Notes: a model not told the origin generated them from the letters alone. A stretch of 64,000 nucleotides of DNA from Nocardioides psychrotolerans (GCF_900113685.1 NZ_FOQG01000001.1:248001-312000); one strand, 5' to 3'; shown: positions 18,145 to 27,582, counted from the first letter of the stretch. A program made the numbers and translations.

Positions 18145-18173
18145 AGATTACCGGCCGCCTGGGTGAGGGTCAA
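18145..18173 (-). promoter_or_regulatory. Housekeeping promoter of the str operon
   Basis: On the minus strand TTGACC (18168-18173), a 17-nt spacer and TAATCT (18145-18150) form a near-consensus sigma-70-type promoter. Transcription would begin near 18138, giving a leader of about 130 nt before rpsL. The -35 box overlaps the stop codon of the upstream MFS gene. Confidence 0.75.
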
Positions 18174-19423
18174 AACGCGGCTTGAGAGACCTGGGCCGGG
18201 GTCTCCTGACGGGCCTTGGTCCGCAGGTAGAGCGCACTGGCCAGGAGCACCCCCGCGACGGTCATGGCTCCCCCGAAGATGAGGGTCCAACGGGCTCCGT
18301 AGACCTCCCCCACCCACCCGACGAGGGGTGCGCCCAGGGGCGTCCCGCCGATGAAGATCATCATGTAGAGCGCCATCACCCGCCCGCGCATGCCGGCGTC
18401 GGTGTTGAGCTGCATGAACGCGTTGGCGCTGGTGATCATCGTCAGCGCGGTGATGCCGAGCAGGGGGCACATCAAGGCGAAGAGCAGGTACGACGGGGCC
18501 AGGCCGGCGACGATCTCGAGCAGACCGAAGGCCACGGCCGCTCCGACGACGAGCCGGTGCCGGACACCCTCCCGACTGGCCGCGAGCAGCGATCCGGCGA
18601 GGGAGCCCACCGCCATGAACGTGCCGAGCAGCCCGAACTCTGCCGGCCCCTTGTCGAAGACCTGGGTGGCCATCAGCGCGGAGGTCATCTGAAAGTTGAG
18701 GCCGAAGGTGCCGGTGAAGAAGACGATCCCGAGGATCAGCATCAGGTCGGGACGGGCCCGCACGTAGGAGACGCCGGCGCGGATCTGGCCGGGCTCGCGC
18801 TCGACCAGCGCGGCGACGTGCAGCCGCGTGCCGTCCAGCGAGGCGAGCATCAGGATCGGGGCGACGTAGCTGAGCCCGTTGACCAGGATCACCCACCCGG
18901 TGGCGCCGACACCGGAGCCGAGCAGCGCGATCGAGACGCCCGCGATGGCCGGTCCGAGGATCCGCGCGGAGTTGAAGCCGGCCGAGTTGAGGCCGACGGC
19001 GTTGGTGAGGTCCTCGGCGTCGACGATCTCCGAGACGAACGACTGCCGGGCCGGGGCGTCGAAGGCGGAGGCGACGCCCAGCACGAGGGCGAGCACGTAG
19101 ACGTGCCAGATCTGCACGGTCCCGGTGACCGCCAGGACGCCGAGCACGAACGCGGGGGCGGCCATGCCGATGTTGGTCATCTGGAGCAGGCGACGCTTGG
19201 GGATCCGGTCGGCGAGCAGGCCGGCGACCGGCGAGAGCAGGAGGAAGGGCAGGAACTGCAGGCCGGTGGTGATGCCGATCGCGGCGGCACTGTTGCCGGT
19301 CAGCAGCAGGACCAGCCAGTCCTGCGCGACGCGCTGCATCCAGGTGCCGGTGTTGGACACCAGGTTGCCGGCGGCGTAGCGCCGGTAGTTCTGGTTGTGC
19401 AGGGAACGGAAGGTGGGACTCAC
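18170..19423 (-). CDS. MFS transporter, probable efflux pump
   Basis: 417 residues with 11-12 hydrophobic spans. It begins with SPTFRSLHNQNYRRYAAGNL, the start typical of the MFS_3 group, and has the cytoplasmic loop GLLADRIPKRRLL between spans two and three. The closest well-known relatives export siderophores or drugs; the substrate here is unknown. The GTG at 19423 is 7 bp after the MarR stop, so the two form an operon and the MarR protein probably controls it. Confidence 0.85.
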   Translation of the reverse strand: MSPTFRSLHNQNYRRYAAGNLVSNTGTWMQRVAQDWLVLLLTGNSAAAIGITTGLQFLPFLLLSPVAGLLADRIPKRRLLQMTNIGMAAPAFVLGVLAVTGTVQIWHVYVLALVLGVASAFDAPARQSFVSEIVDAEDLTNAVGLNSAGFNSARILGPAIAGVSIALLGSGVGATGWVILVNGLSYVAPILMLASLDGTRLHVAALVEREPGQIRAGVSYVRARPDLMLILGIVFFTGTFGLNFQMTSALMATQVFDKGPAEFGLLGTFMAVGSLAGSLLAASREGVRHRLVVGAAVAFGLLEIVAGLAPSYLLFALMCPLLGITALTMITSANAFMQLNTDAGMRGRVMALYMMIFIGGTPLGAPLVGWVGEVYGARWTLIFGGAMTVAGVLLASALYLRTKARQETPAQVSQAAF

Positions 19424-19430
19424 GGGGTGC

Positions 19431-19880
19431 TCACTCGTGGGAGGCCAGTCTCTCCAGGATCGGGGCCGCACTGCGGAGCACGGCACGTTCGGCAGGGGTC
19501 AGCTCGCGCAGGCGGGTGGCGAGCCACTCGTCTCGGCGGGCCCGGTCGGACAGGACGGTCGCGCGGCCGGAGTCGGTGAGGACCACCACCACCTGCCGGC
19601 CGTCGGTCTCGTGACGGCGGCGCGTGGCGTGGCCACCGTCGACCAGACAGTTGACGGTGCGGGTCATGCTCGGCGGCTGGACCTTCTCGCGCGCGGCGAG
19701 GTCGCCCACCGTCAGGTCGCCGAAGCGATGGAGGGCACCCAGCACGGCCATCGCGTTCATGCTCAGCTCGTTGTCGGGGTGGCGCTCGACAGCGAGGCGA
19801 CGACGCAGGCGCATGACCGAGAGCCGGAGCTCGGAGGCGAGTCCGGCGTCGGTGCGGGCGACCTTCTCCACAGTTGGCAT
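19431..19880 (-). CDS. MarR-family transcriptional regulator
   Basis: 149 residues from ATG 19880. The winged-helix region is central (LGALHRFGDLTVGDLAAREK, recognition helix PPSMTRTVNCLVDGG, wing HETDGRQVVVVLTDSG). MarR proteins usually repress an adjacent efflux gene until a ligand binds, and the MFS gene follows by 7 bp. I favour ATG 19880 over 19898 because a TATGCT box lies 6 nt before it and the operator palindrome (19885-19910) would otherwise be inside the coding region. As I recall, a MarR gene also occurs near DUF2530 and DUF3027 genes in mycobacteria. Confidence 0.85.
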   Translation of the reverse strand: MPTVEKVARTDAGLASELRLSVMRLRRRLAVERHPDNELSMNAMAVLGALHRFGDLTVGDLAAREKVQPPSMTRTVNCLVDGGHATRRRHETDGRQVVVVLTDSGRATVLSDRARRDEWLATRLRELTPAERAVLRSAAPILERLASHE

Positions 19881-19884
19881 GTCA

Positions 19885-19910
19885 TTAGCATAAGTCATTA
19901 CCCGTGCTAA
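19885..19910 (-). promoter_or_regulatory. MarR operator over its own promoter
   Basis: The minus strand reads TTAGCA, 14 nt, TGCTAA: a 6-bp inverted repeat, the shape of MarR operators. It covers the -10 box TATGCT, so the regulator probably represses itself and the MFS gene. Confidence 0.5.
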
Positions 19911-19936
19911 CTATTCCGCGGGCACGTTCCGCGGGG

Positions 19937-20743
19937 CTACTCGGCGAGGCGCAGGCTCCGGAGCAGGTGCGGCCAGGCCAGGCGGCCGAGGGCGGCGTCG
20001 GCCCCGGCGGTCCCGCCGCCGGCCATCGCCCTCCCCCGCTCCACCGGCACCTCGCCCGGCAGCACCACGCGGTGCCCCGCGTCCGGGTGCGTGACGACGA
20101 CGGTCTCGCGCCCGTGCGACGTACGACGGGCGGCGATCGCGCGGGCGAAGTCGGCCGCCGGCCACACCTGGTCGTCCTCCCCCGCGACGAGGACGACGTC
20201 CCCGACGATCCGCTCGACCGGGATCGCGGCGGCGGCCGCCTCCTCGGCGTGACGACGCAGGCTCTGCTCGTAGAGCCGGCGGTAGGAGGGCGGGTCGGTG
20301 TCGGCCGACCACGAGTCGTCGAACGGGGCGAAGGAGACCGGTCGCCCGCCCCACGTCCAGTGCGACGTCTGCCGCCCCTGCTCGTCGACGCCGGCCCACA
20401 CGACCGACGACGGCGCGAGCGCGACCACCGCGTCGACCCGGGCGTCCAGGGACGCCGTGAGCAGCGCCGCCTCGGCGCCGAAGGAGGAGCCCACGATCGC
20501 GAGCCGGTCGGCATCGCCCGCCAACCGGTCGAGCGCAGCGGTGAACGACTCGACCGGCACCTCGAAGGTGCCGGGCTGCTGCCCACGACCGCCGAACCAC
20601 CGGATGGTCAGTGCCGTCGCGCCGTGGGCCGCGAGCACCCGGCAGCGGTCGGTCTCCAGCGCGCCGCTGGACCCCGCGAGCACCAGCACCGCCGTCCCGT
20701 GGTCGACGCTCGGACGGACGAGGTGCTCCAGGGGGTCGCTCAC
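19937..20743 (-). CDS. Alpha/beta hydrolase, BAAT/acyl-CoA thioester hydrolase type
   Basis: 268 residues. The nucleophile elbow is GSSFGAEAAL (Ser at about residue 87), the acid is in VLVAGEDDQVWP, and the His in DAGHRVVLPGE, giving a Ser-Asp-His triad. The BAAT C-terminal-like layout fits acyl-CoA thioesterases or acyl transferases; the substrate is unknown. It starts at a GTG with CATGAT 6 nt upstream. It is expressed divergently from the DUF2530 gene. Confidence 0.78.
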   Translation of the reverse strand: MSDPLEHLVRPSVDHGTAVLVLAGSSGALETDRCRVLAAHGATALTIRWFGGRGQQPGTFEVPVESFTAALDRLAGDADRLAIVGSSFGAEAALLTASLDARVDAVVALAPSSVVWAGVDEQGRQTSHWTWGGRPVSFAPFDDSWSADTDPPSYRRLYEQSLRRHAEEAAAAAIPVERIVGDVVLVAGEDDQVWPAADFARAIAARRTSHGRETVVVTHPDAGHRVVLPGEVPVERGRAMAGGGTAGADAALGRLAWPHLLRSLRLAE

Positions 20744-20815
20744 CCCTCCATCATGGCGGGCGCCACGTCACGGCACGCCTCACACGGGACCGGGGTTTCG
20801 ACTAGCGTGGCGGAT

Positions 20816-21127
20816 GTGGAGCTCCGTGACGACCAACCGATGCAGCACGAGTTCAGGAACAAGACCTACCTCCTGGCCGACGTGGAGCCGCTCGACGTCG
20901 ACGGCGTGCGCACGGTGCAGGTCGGGACGGCGATCTTCTTCCTCGGGTTCGTGGCCCTGCTGCCGTTCTACGGGCGGCTCTCCGAGGACGGCACCACCTG
21001 GTGGCTCTGGGCCTGCCTGACCGGGGTCGGTCTGGGCCTGCTGGGGCTGGAGTACTGCAAGCGCCGCCGCGACTTCCGCACCGTGGTCGAGGCTGCGGAG
21101 CCGACACCCCCGACGCCCCCGGGCTGA
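20816..21127 (+). CDS. DUF2530 membrane protein
   Basis: 103 residues with two membrane spans (about 42-58 and 65-82) and a C-terminal cytoplasmic tail rich in Thr and Pro. The first part FRNKTYLLADVEPLDVDGVR is typical of DUF2530. I chose the GTG at 20816 because TAGCGT lies 7 nt before it; an ATG at 20840 would shorten it by 8 residues. The function is unknown. DUF2530 and DUF3027 genes are neighbours here and, as I recall, in mycobacteria. Confidence 0.75.
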   Translation: MELRDDQPMQHEFRNKTYLLADVEPLDVDGVRTVQVGTAIFFLGFVALLPFYGRLSEDGTTWWLWACLTGVGLGLLGLEYCKRRRDFRTVVEAAEPTPPTPPG

Positions 21128-21198
21128 ACGTCCACCGGGTCGCGAGACGTGTCCTGCGCCCGCGTTTCGGTGGTGTGGCCGACGGGTACACACCTGTC

Positions 21199-21753
21199 AT
21201 GACTCCCAAGCTGCACTACACGGTCCCCGGCATGTCCGACGCTGACGCCGAGCGCGTCGTCGAGCTGCTGCAGGAGCGCCTGCACGCCGCCAACGACCTT
21301 CACCTGACCCTCAAGCACGTCCACTGGAACGTCGTCGGCCCGCACTTCATCTCCGTCCACGAGATGATCGACCCCCAGGTCGACGCCGTGCGCGGCTTCG
21401 CCGACGACCTGGCCGAGCGGATGGCCACGTTGGGCGGCTCGCCCCAGGGCACCCCCGGCTCGATCGTCGCCGCCCGCACGTGGGACGAGTACAGCATCGG
21501 TCGGGCGACCACCCAGGAGCACCTCGGCGCCCTGGACCTCGTCTACCAGGGTGTCATCACCAGCTACCGCGACGGCATCAAGGTGCTCGGCGAGCTCGAC
21601 CCGGTCACCGAGGACATGTTCATCGGCCAGACAGAGCAGCTCGAGCTGTTCCACTGGTTCATCCGCGCGCACCTCGAGGACAAGGGCGGCCGCCTCTCCA
21701 CCGAGGGCGCCGGCTCGGAGCAGGCCGCCGCTGCGGCCGCCGGGCAGGGCTGA
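21199..21753 (+). CDS. dps: Dps-type ferritin, DNA-binding protein of starved cells
   Basis: 184 residues. The inter-subunit ferroxidase ligands are all visible: His42 (VHWN), His54 and Asp58 (SVHEMID), Asp69 and Glu73 (DDLAERMATLGG). Dps dodecamers oxidise iron with hydrogen peroxide, store it, and often coat DNA. The C-terminus is Ala- and Glu-rich rather than lysine-rich, so DNA binding may be weak. The start ATG is followed by TPKLHYTVPGMS; a Lys-poor N-terminus supports the same point. A strong terminator follows. Confidence 0.9.
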   Translation: MTPKLHYTVPGMSDADAERVVELLQERLHAANDLHLTLKHVHWNVVGPHFISVHEMIDPQVDAVRGFADDLAERMATLGGSPQGTPGSIVAARTWDEYSIGRATTQEHLGALDLVYQGVITSYRDGIKVLGELDPVTEDMFIGQTEQLELFHWFIRAHLEDKGGRLSTEGAGSEQAAAAAAGQG

Positions 21754-21777
21754 GCCCACCCCCGGCACCTCGAGCAC

Positions 21778-21820
21778 GACGAAGGGGCCCGACCGGCACT
21801 GCTGGTCGGGCCCCTTCGTC
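21778..21820. terminator. Bidirectional terminator between dps and DUF3027 gene
   Basis: A perfect 17-bp stem (21778-21794 with 21804-21820) and a 9-nt loop lie between two converging genes. The inner stem is GGGGCCC-type and the outer pairs GAAG/CTTC supply short A and T runs on both sides, so it can stop transcription from either direction. Confidence 0.85.
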
Positions 21821-21843
21821 ATGTCCGGGTGGTCAGGTGCGGC

Positions 21844-22632
21844 TCAGACGATGTCGTAGCCGTCGGAGGACAGCGTGTCGAAGACGTGCTCCGGCATCGG
21901 CTGGGGCTCGTGCTTCTTGGCCAGCCGGACCTCGGAGTGGGCGCCGCAGCCGTGCGCGAGCGCCACGACCCGGCCGTCGTCGTTGGCATCACCGTTGGCG
22001 CAGACGCCGAACATCTCAGAGAGCGGACCGGCGAGGCGGACCAGGAAGCCACAGCCGTGGCAGGTGTCGGGAGCCGCCTGTGCGAGGGCCGACTCGGGGC
22101 CGCCGTCGCCGTCGTACCAGCGCTGGGCGGCCATCTCGCGACCCTCGGGCGAGAGGGTGCGCACACGCCCGAGACCGAGGTCCTTGGCGACCTCGCGGAC
22201 CTGCGCCAACTCGTCGGCGTCGAGCGGGTCGTCGCCGAAGGAGTAGGTCGGGACGAGGCGTGCGTCGTCGTCGTCGACGGGCAGCAGGTCACCCGGGGAC
22301 ATGTCGCCGGGCTGGAGGCGCTCGCGGTAGGGCACCCACTCGGGCGCGATGATCGCCTCGTCGCCGGGGATCAGGACGACCTCGTCGACGGTGACCTGCT
22401 TCTGGCGCGAGGCGCGCGCGACGGTCACGGACCAGCGCCACCCCACATAACCCTTGCGCTCGCAGGCGAAGAGGTGGGTCACGACCCGCTCGCCCTCGGT
22501 CTGCGAGCCGAGGTGCTCGCCCACGTCGACGGGGTCCACGTCGAGGAGCAGCGCGGAGCGCGCCTCGTCTACCGCGGACGCTGCCACGGAGTCGGATTTG
22601 GTGCGCACGATGATCGCCACGGAGGAAAGCAT
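21844..22632 (-). CDS. DUF3027 protein
   Basis: 262 residues. The middle matches the actinobacterial DUF3027 family (GYVGWRWSVTVARASRQKQV, then VVLIPGDEAIIAPEWVPY). Near the C-terminus are Cys residues in DTCHGCGFLVR and GVCANGDAN followed by HGCGAHSEV, suggesting a small metal site. The family is cytoplasmic and conserved but uncharacterised. It converges on dps across a terminator and is divergent from the MFS gene at 22710. Confidence 0.85.
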   Translation of the reverse strand: MLSSVAIIVRTKSDSVAASAVDEARSALLLDVDPVDVGEHLGSQTEGERVVTHLFACERKGYVGWRWSVTVARASRQKQVTVDEVVLIPGDEAIIAPEWVPYRERLQPGDMSPGDLLPVDDDDARLVPTYSFGDDPLDADELAQVREVAKDLGLGRVRTLSPEGREMAAQRWYDGDGGPESALAQAAPDTCHGCGFLVRLAGPLSEMFGVCANGDANDDGRVVALAHGCGAHSEVRLAKKHEPQPMPEHVFDTLSSDGYDIV

Positions 22633-22709
22633 GACTCATGCGTGGTGCCGCTGTCAGGTCGGGCGGGGTGTCGGGTGGGTCCCGGGGGCGCACGGGGCAG
22701 GATGGGGCC

Positions 22710-24143
22710 ATGACGTCGTCGTCCCACGAACCGCCGCCGACGCCCCCCTCGGGTGATCGGGCGAGAGGCGTGGGTAGGGGACTCGGCAAGGGGCTCGGCC
22801 ACGGTCTGGGCCACGGTCTGGGCACCGGCGCGAAGGTCACGGCCAAGGGCGTGCGGGGCGCCGCGCGGGGTGCGGGCGCCGCAGGGTCCTACACCGTGCG
22901 GCAGGCGCGAAGGGCGGCCAACGCCCAGGGCGCCGACCAGTCCGGGCTGGCCCGGCTCATCCAGCTGCACGCGTGCAACGCCGCCGCCGACGCTGCGGTG
23001 GTCATCTCGCTGGCCGGCACCCTCTTCTTCGCCGGCGCGACCAGCGAGGCGCGCAGCCAGGTCGCCCTGTTCCTGGCGCTCACGATGCTGCCGTTCGCCA
23101 TCGTGGCGCCCCTGATCGGCCCGTTCCTCGACAAGTTCAGCCACGGTCGGCGCTGGGCGATGGGCGGCACCTTCGCGCTGCGCGCCTTCTTGTGCTGGGT
23201 CCTGGCCGACGCGGTCGCCAACGACTCGGCGTGGCTCTTCCCCGCGACCCTGGGCGTGCTCGTCTCCTCCAAGGCCTACGGCGTCACGCGGGCCGCCGCG
23301 GTCCCCCGCCTGCTCCCCGACGACCTGACCCTGGTCAAGGCCAACGGGCGGGTCTCCCTGGCCGGCATCGTCGGCGCCGCCATCGCCGCCCCGATCGCCG
23401 GGCTGGCCGCGACCGTCGGTGCGGAGTGGTCGCTGCGCTTCGCGTTCCTGGTCTTCGTGCTCGGCACGATCGCCGCGATCCGGCTGCCCGACAAGGTCGA
23501 CGCGAGCGCCGGCGAGCAAGCCATGACCTTGCGCCCTACGAACTCCGAGGGACGGCGCGGCACGCGCATCCCCCCGGAGGTGGCCTTCGCGCTGCGGGCC
23601 AACTGCGGACCGCGTTGGCTGTCGGGGTTCCTCACGATGTTCATGGCGTTCCTCTTCCGCGACAACCCGATCGGCGACTACGCCCCCGAGATCACGCTCG
23701 GGATCGTGATCGGCGGCGCCGGCCTCGGCAACACCCTCGGCATCTTGCTGGCCTCGCTGTTGAAGAAGATCAACCCCGCGGTGATGGTGGTGCTCGCGCT
23801 GGTCGCCGACGCGGCGGTCATCGCGGTCGCCGGCCTCTTCTACGGGATCCTGATGCTGGCCCTGATCGGTCTCACGGCAGGGCTCGCCCAGTCCCTGGCC
23901 AAGGTCTCGCTGGACGCGACCATCCAGTCCGGCGTGCGCCCCCAGGTGCAGGCCAGCGCGTTCGCCCGCAGCGACACGACCCTGCAGCTGGCGTGGGTCA
24001 TCGGCGGCTTCGTCGGCATCGCGCTGCCGCTCTACCCCCGGTTGGGCCTCGGGGTCGCGGCCGTCGTGCTGGCCGCGTGGACCGTGTCCGTTCTCGCCAG
24101 CCGTCCGCGTCGTCGTACGACGGGGAGCGTCGCGACCGCCTGA
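22710..24143 (+). CDS. MFS transporter with glycine-rich N-terminus
   Basis: 477 residues with about 11-12 membrane spans starting near residue 85. The first ~60 residues are unusual: Gly repeats with Lys, Arg and His (GRGLGKGLGHGLGHGLG) then an amphipathic basic helix. As I recall, a related uncharacterised transporter (Rv0876c) lies near the DUF3027 gene in mycobacteria. ATG 22710 has CAGGAT 6 nt upstream. The substrate is unknown. Confidence 0.82.
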   Translation: MTSSSHEPPPTPPSGDRARGVGRGLGKGLGHGLGHGLGTGAKVTAKGVRGAARGAGAAGSYTVRQARRAANAQGADQSGLARLIQLHACNAAADAAVVISLAGTLFFAGATSEARSQVALFLALTMLPFAIVAPLIGPFLDKFSHGRRWAMGGTFALRAFLCWVLADAVANDSAWLFPATLGVLVSSKAYGVTRAAAVPRLLPDDLTLVKANGRVSLAGIVGAAIAAPIAGLAATVGAEWSLRFAFLVFVLGTIAAIRLPDKVDASAGEQAMTLRPTNSEGRRGTRIPPEVAFALRANCGPRWLSGFLTMFMAFLFRDNPIGDYAPEITLGIVIGGAGLGNTLGILLASLLKKINPAVMVVLALVADAAVIAVAGLFYGILMLALIGLTAGLAQSLAKVSLDATIQSGVRPQVQASAFARSDTTLQLAWVIGGFVGIALPLYPRLGLGVAAVVLAAWTVSVLASRPRRRTTGSVATA

Positions 24144-24190
24144 CGCGACGGGGGCCGCTGCCAGCCACCCGCGCAGCCCTCAGGGCAGCC

Positions 24191-24586
24191 TCAGAGCTCG
24201 AGCTCGTCGGCCAGCGCGCGGAGCAGCTTGGCGGCCGGCTGGGCGGTGCGGGTGTCGGGATGGCGGCCGTGGCGGTAGGTCTCACCGACGTCGTCGAGTA
24301 GCCGGATCAGGTCCTCCACGATCGGCGTCATCTCCTCGGGTGCGCGACGCTTGGCCTGCTTCTGGTTGCGCGCGACGGAGGCCTGCGCGTCCAGCACGCG
24401 CACCTGCAGCGCCTGGTCACCGCGCCGGCCCTGGGCGATGCCGAACTCCACGCGCGCGCCGGGCTTGAGGGCGGTCATGCCCTCGGGCAGCGCGTCCGTG
24501 TGCACATAGACGTCGGGTCCGTCCTCCTGGGACAAGAACCCGAACCCCTTGTCCGCGTCGAACCACTTCACCTTGCCACTGGGCAC
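24191..24586 (-). CDS. Cold-shock domain protein with C-terminal extension
   Basis: 131 residues. The first ~66 form the cold-shock fold with RNA-binding motifs KGFGFL (RNP1) and VYVH (RNP2). The remaining helical tail (RRAPEEMTPIVEDLIRLLDDVG...) is the form found in mycobacterial CspB-like proteins rather than in the 67-residue CspA. It binds single-stranded nucleic acid in the cytoplasm. It starts at GTG 24586 with a GGAGAGG site upstream, and a TAGTCT box (about 24638-24643) suggests a ~50-nt leader. Confidence 0.9.
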   Translation of the reverse strand: MPSGKVKWFDADKGFGFLSQEDGPDVYVHTDALPEGMTALKPGARVEFGIAQGRRGDQALQVRVLDAQASVARNQKQAKRRAPEEMTPIVEDLIRLLDDVGETYRHGRHPDTRTAQPAAKLLRALADELEL

Positions 24587-24694
24587 GGTCAGACCTCTCC
24601 ACCACCGCCCGGCCGATCCGAGCGCGACGGCACAGACTAGGCCATCGGACCCGGGCGTTCCGACCGGTTTGTCCGCCGGTCACCGGGCCCTTGG

Positions 24695-25318
24695 TCAGCC
24701 GAGCGACGCCACGTGGTCGTCGAGCCACGCGGGGAAGGCGCGCAGGTCGTCGAGGACGACGTGGGTCCCGGCGTTGAAGAGCTCCTCGCGGGTGCACCCA
24801 CCGGTGAGCACCGAGACGCTCAGCACCCCCGCCGCGAGCGCACCCTCGACGTCGTGGACATGATCGCCGACGTAGACGCCCGCGCCCTCGCGCACCAGCG
24901 CGTCTGCCTTGCCGAGCCCCCACACCCAGCCCTCGAGGACGTCGACGTCGAGCCCGAGGTGGGTCACGTGCAGCTCGGCGTTGCGGGGGAACTTGCCCGT
25001 CACCACGATGACCCGCCCACCGTGGCGTCGTACGGCGGCGAGGGCGGCGTGCGCGCCCGGCAAGGTGGGCACGGAGTCGATGGCGTGGGTCGGGTAGAGC
25101 TCGCGGAACCGGTCGCCGGCCGGGCCGATCGCGTCCTCGTCGAGGTGGCCGGCCAGCAGGCTCTCGAGGGGCGGACCCAGCCGCGCGGTCATCTCCGCGA
25201 TCGGGAAGTCGACGCCCAGCTCCCCACCCAGCGCGGCGAGGACCGCAGCGAATCCGGGGACGGTGTCGATGAGCGTCATGTCGAGGTCGAAGCCGACGAC
25301 GAGGGGGCTGGCAGGCAC
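24695..25318 (-). CDS. HAD-family phosphatase (phosphoglycolate phosphatase-like)
   Basis: 207 residues. HAD motif I is FDLDMTLID (Asp11 nucleophile, Asp13), motif II the Thr in VIVVTGKFPRN with the following Lys, and motif IV GDHVHDVEGA. A helical cap follows motif I. The enzyme dephosphorylates a small phosphorylated substrate, not identifiable from sequence. GTG 25318 was chosen over 25321 because TACCCT (25325-25330 on the minus strand) is 6 nt before it. Confidence 0.88.
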   Translation of the reverse strand: MPASPLVVGFDLDMTLIDTVPGFAAVLAALGGELGVDFPIAEMTARLGPPLESLLAGHLDEDAIGPAGDRFRELYPTHAIDSVPTLPGAHAALAAVRRHGGRVIVVTGKFPRNAELHVTHLGLDVDVLEGWVWGLGKADALVREGAGVYVGDHVHDVEGALAAGVLSVSVLTGGCTREELFNAGTHVVLDDLRAFPAWLDDHVASLG

Positions 25319-25416
25319 CACGCCAGGGTAGGCGGGGGCCGCCGAGTCCAGGTTCGCCGGTCACCATTGGGGTCGGTGAGAGAGAATGGACGACTTCCAT
25401 CCACGTCGAGGACATC

Positions 25417-27582
25417 GTGACCCCAGCAGGACGACCAGCAGGACGACCACTCGGCCGCAGCGCCTCGCGCGCCGTGGTCGCCCTGGTCGCGCTCGCGGGC
25501 GCAGCCCTTGGCCTCGTCGCCGCGCCGGCGACCCAGGCGGTGACGGCCGGGGAGACCGCCGAGGACACCTCGCTCTACCTGGTCACGCTCCGCGGGCCGG
25601 GGCTGTCCGGGGCTGCGCTGGTCGGTGGCACCACGGGCGTCCAGGGCAGCGTGCGGCTCCTCGCGCAGCAGGGGCGTGCGCTCGCCGCCGTGGGCGACCC
25701 CGCCCCTGTCTACCGCTGGACGACCGCGCTCAACGGGTTCGCCGTACGTCTCACCTCGGCGCAGGCCGCGACCCTCGCCGAGGACCCCACGGTGGCACTG
25801 GTCGAGCGCAACAGCGTGCGCCCGCTCGCCTCCCTCCCGGCGGGTGCGGCCACCGGCGCGGCCGCACGGGTCCGCGGCGCCGGCACCGCTCGCGGAGGCG
25901 TCGGCGTGGTGATCGGCGTCGTCGACTCCGGCCTCGACCCCGAGGGCCCGCTCTTCGCCCACTCCCCCCGGCTCGGCCAACGACCGCGCGACTTCACGGG
26001 TGTCTGCGAGGACGGCGAGGGCCCCCCGGTCTGCAACGGCAAGGTCTTGGGCGCCCGCTGGTACGTCGAGGGGTTCGGCGCCGACGACCTGCGCGTGACC
26101 ACGCGACTCTCGGCCCACGACGATGACGGCCACGGCACCCAGATGGCCTCGATCGCGGCCGGCAACGCCGGGGTCGACGTGCGCGTCCACGACCAGCACC
26201 TCGGTGGGTTCTCCGGCGTGGCGCCCCGGGCGAGGCTGGCGGTCTACAAGGCCTGCTGGAGCGCACCCGAGCCGGGCGACGACGGTTGCGCCACGGCCGA
26301 CCTGGTCACGGCCGTCGACGACGCCACCCGCGACGGGGTCGACGTCCTCAACCTCTCGGTCGGTGGTCCCGCCCGCATCGACACCGTCGACCTTGCGCTG
26401 CTGGGCGCCGCAGAGGCCGACGTCGTCGTGGTGGCCGCCGCGGGCAACGACGGCGGTGGAGCAGCCCACCCGGCCCCCTGGGTCACGACCGTGGGCGGCA
26501 CCGTCGGCTCCCAGCGTCGCGGCGAGGTGGTCCTGCCCGGTGCGCCGGACGTGCAGGGCGCCATGGTCGCCTCGCGTCGGGTGGGGCCGGCTCGTCTGGT
26601 GCTGGCCGCCCGCGCCAAGGCCCCGGGGGCGAGCGTCGGGGCAGCCCGCGTGTGCACGCCCGGCAGCCTGGACGCCGCGACCGTCGACGGCCGGATCGTC
26701 GTGTGCGACCGCGGTGGGGTCGGCCGGGTCGACAAGTCCGAGGCCGTGGCCCTGGCCGACGGGGTCGGCATGATCCTCACCAACACGCGGCCCGGCTCCG
26801 TCGACGCCGACTTCCACCGGGTGCCGACCGTCCACCTCGACCGCACATCAGGTCGCGCGGTCAAGCGCTGGCTCGCGACCCGTCCCGGGGCCAGGGTGAC
26901 GCTGCGACCGGCCGCCTCCGACCGCGTGTCCCGGGCTGTCACCGGCTTCTCCGGCTCCGGCGACACCGCCTCCGGTGTGCTGAAGCCCGACCTCGTCGCC
27001 CCGGCCGTCGGGGTGCTGGGGGCGGTCCCGCCCCGTCCCAGCGGGGTGCGCTGGGACTTCGTGACCGGCACCTCGGCGGCCGCCGCGACCACGAGCGGCG
27101 CCGCAGCGGTCCTGCTCTCCCGGCACGACTGGTCCGCGGTCGAGACCCGCTCGGCCCTCGTTACGTCGACCGACCGGCTGCGTCGCGCCCCCGCGAACCG
27201 CGTCGGCTCGGGGCTGCTGCGCCCGCGGGGCGCCACCCGCCCCGGGCTGGCCTACCTGCTCGACCCGGGCGCCTACCGCGCCTGGTGGGAGGGCGACCAG
27301 CGCTCCCTCAACACCCCGTCGGTGACCCTCGGCGCGGGAGCCGCGGTCGCGACGCGGACACTCACCAACACCACCGGACGCCGGCTCTACTTCTCCTCGC
27401 AGGCCCGGGGCTTCGAGCATCGCGTGCGCGTGATGCCCGAGGCCCTGCGTCTTGGCCCCGGCGAGAGCGCGACCTGGACGATGACGGTCACCGGACGCGG
27501 TCCCCGCCTCGACGACGGCTGGGTCGTCTGGCGCGGCGCCACCGGCACCGTCACCCGGGTGACAGCCGTGATCAGCCGCTGA
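25417..27582 (+). CDS. Secreted S8 subtilisin-like protease with PA domain
   Basis: 721 residues. A basic start and hydrophobic stretch ([20 protein letters not shown], about 18-37) form a signal peptide. An inhibitor-I9-like propeptide runs to about residue 135. The triad is Asp170 (GVVDSGLD), His239 ([10 protein letters not shown]) and Ser553 (GTSAA), with oxyanion Asn344 (AAAGND). A protease-associated domain is inserted between about 385 and 480, as in plant-type subtilases. The enzyme is exported and is likely a degradative extracellular protease. It has a GAGGA ribosome site before the GTG start. Its last 11 bp overlap the end of the convergent ligase gene. Confidence 0.93.
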   Translation: MTPAGRPAGRPLGRSASRAVVALVALAGAALGLVAAPATQAVTAGETAEDTSLYLVTLRGPGLSGAALVGGTTGVQGSVRLLAQQGRALAAVGDPAPVYRWTTALNGFAVRLTSAQAATLAEDPTVALVERNSVRPLASLPAGAATGAAARVRGAGTARGGVGVVIGVVDSGLDPEGPLFAHSPRLGQRPRDFTGVCEDGEGPPVCNGKVLGARWYVEGFGADDLRVTTRLSAHDDDGHGTQMASIAAGNAGVDVRVHDQHLGGFSGVAPRARLAVYKACWSAPEPGDDGCATADLVTAVDDATRDGVDVLNLSVGGPARIDTVDLALLGAAEADVVVVAAAGNDGGGAAHPAPWVTTVGGTVGSQRRGEVVLPGAPDVQGAMVASRRVGPARLVLAARAKAPGASVGAARVCTPGSLDAATVDGRIVVCDRGGVGRVDKSEAVALADGVGMILTNTRPGSVDADFHRVPTVHLDRTSGRAVKRWLATRPGARVTLRPAASDRVSRAVTGFSGSGDTASGVLKPDLVAPAVGVLGAVPPRPSGVRWDFVTGTSAAAATTSGAAAVLLSRHDWSAVETRSALVTSTDRLRRAPANRVGSGLLRPRGATRPGLAYLLDPGAYRAWWEGDQRSLNTPSVTLGAGAAVATRTLTNTTGRRLYFSSQARGFEHRVRVMPEALRLGPGESATWTMTVTGRGPRLDDGWVVWRGATGTVTRVTAVISR

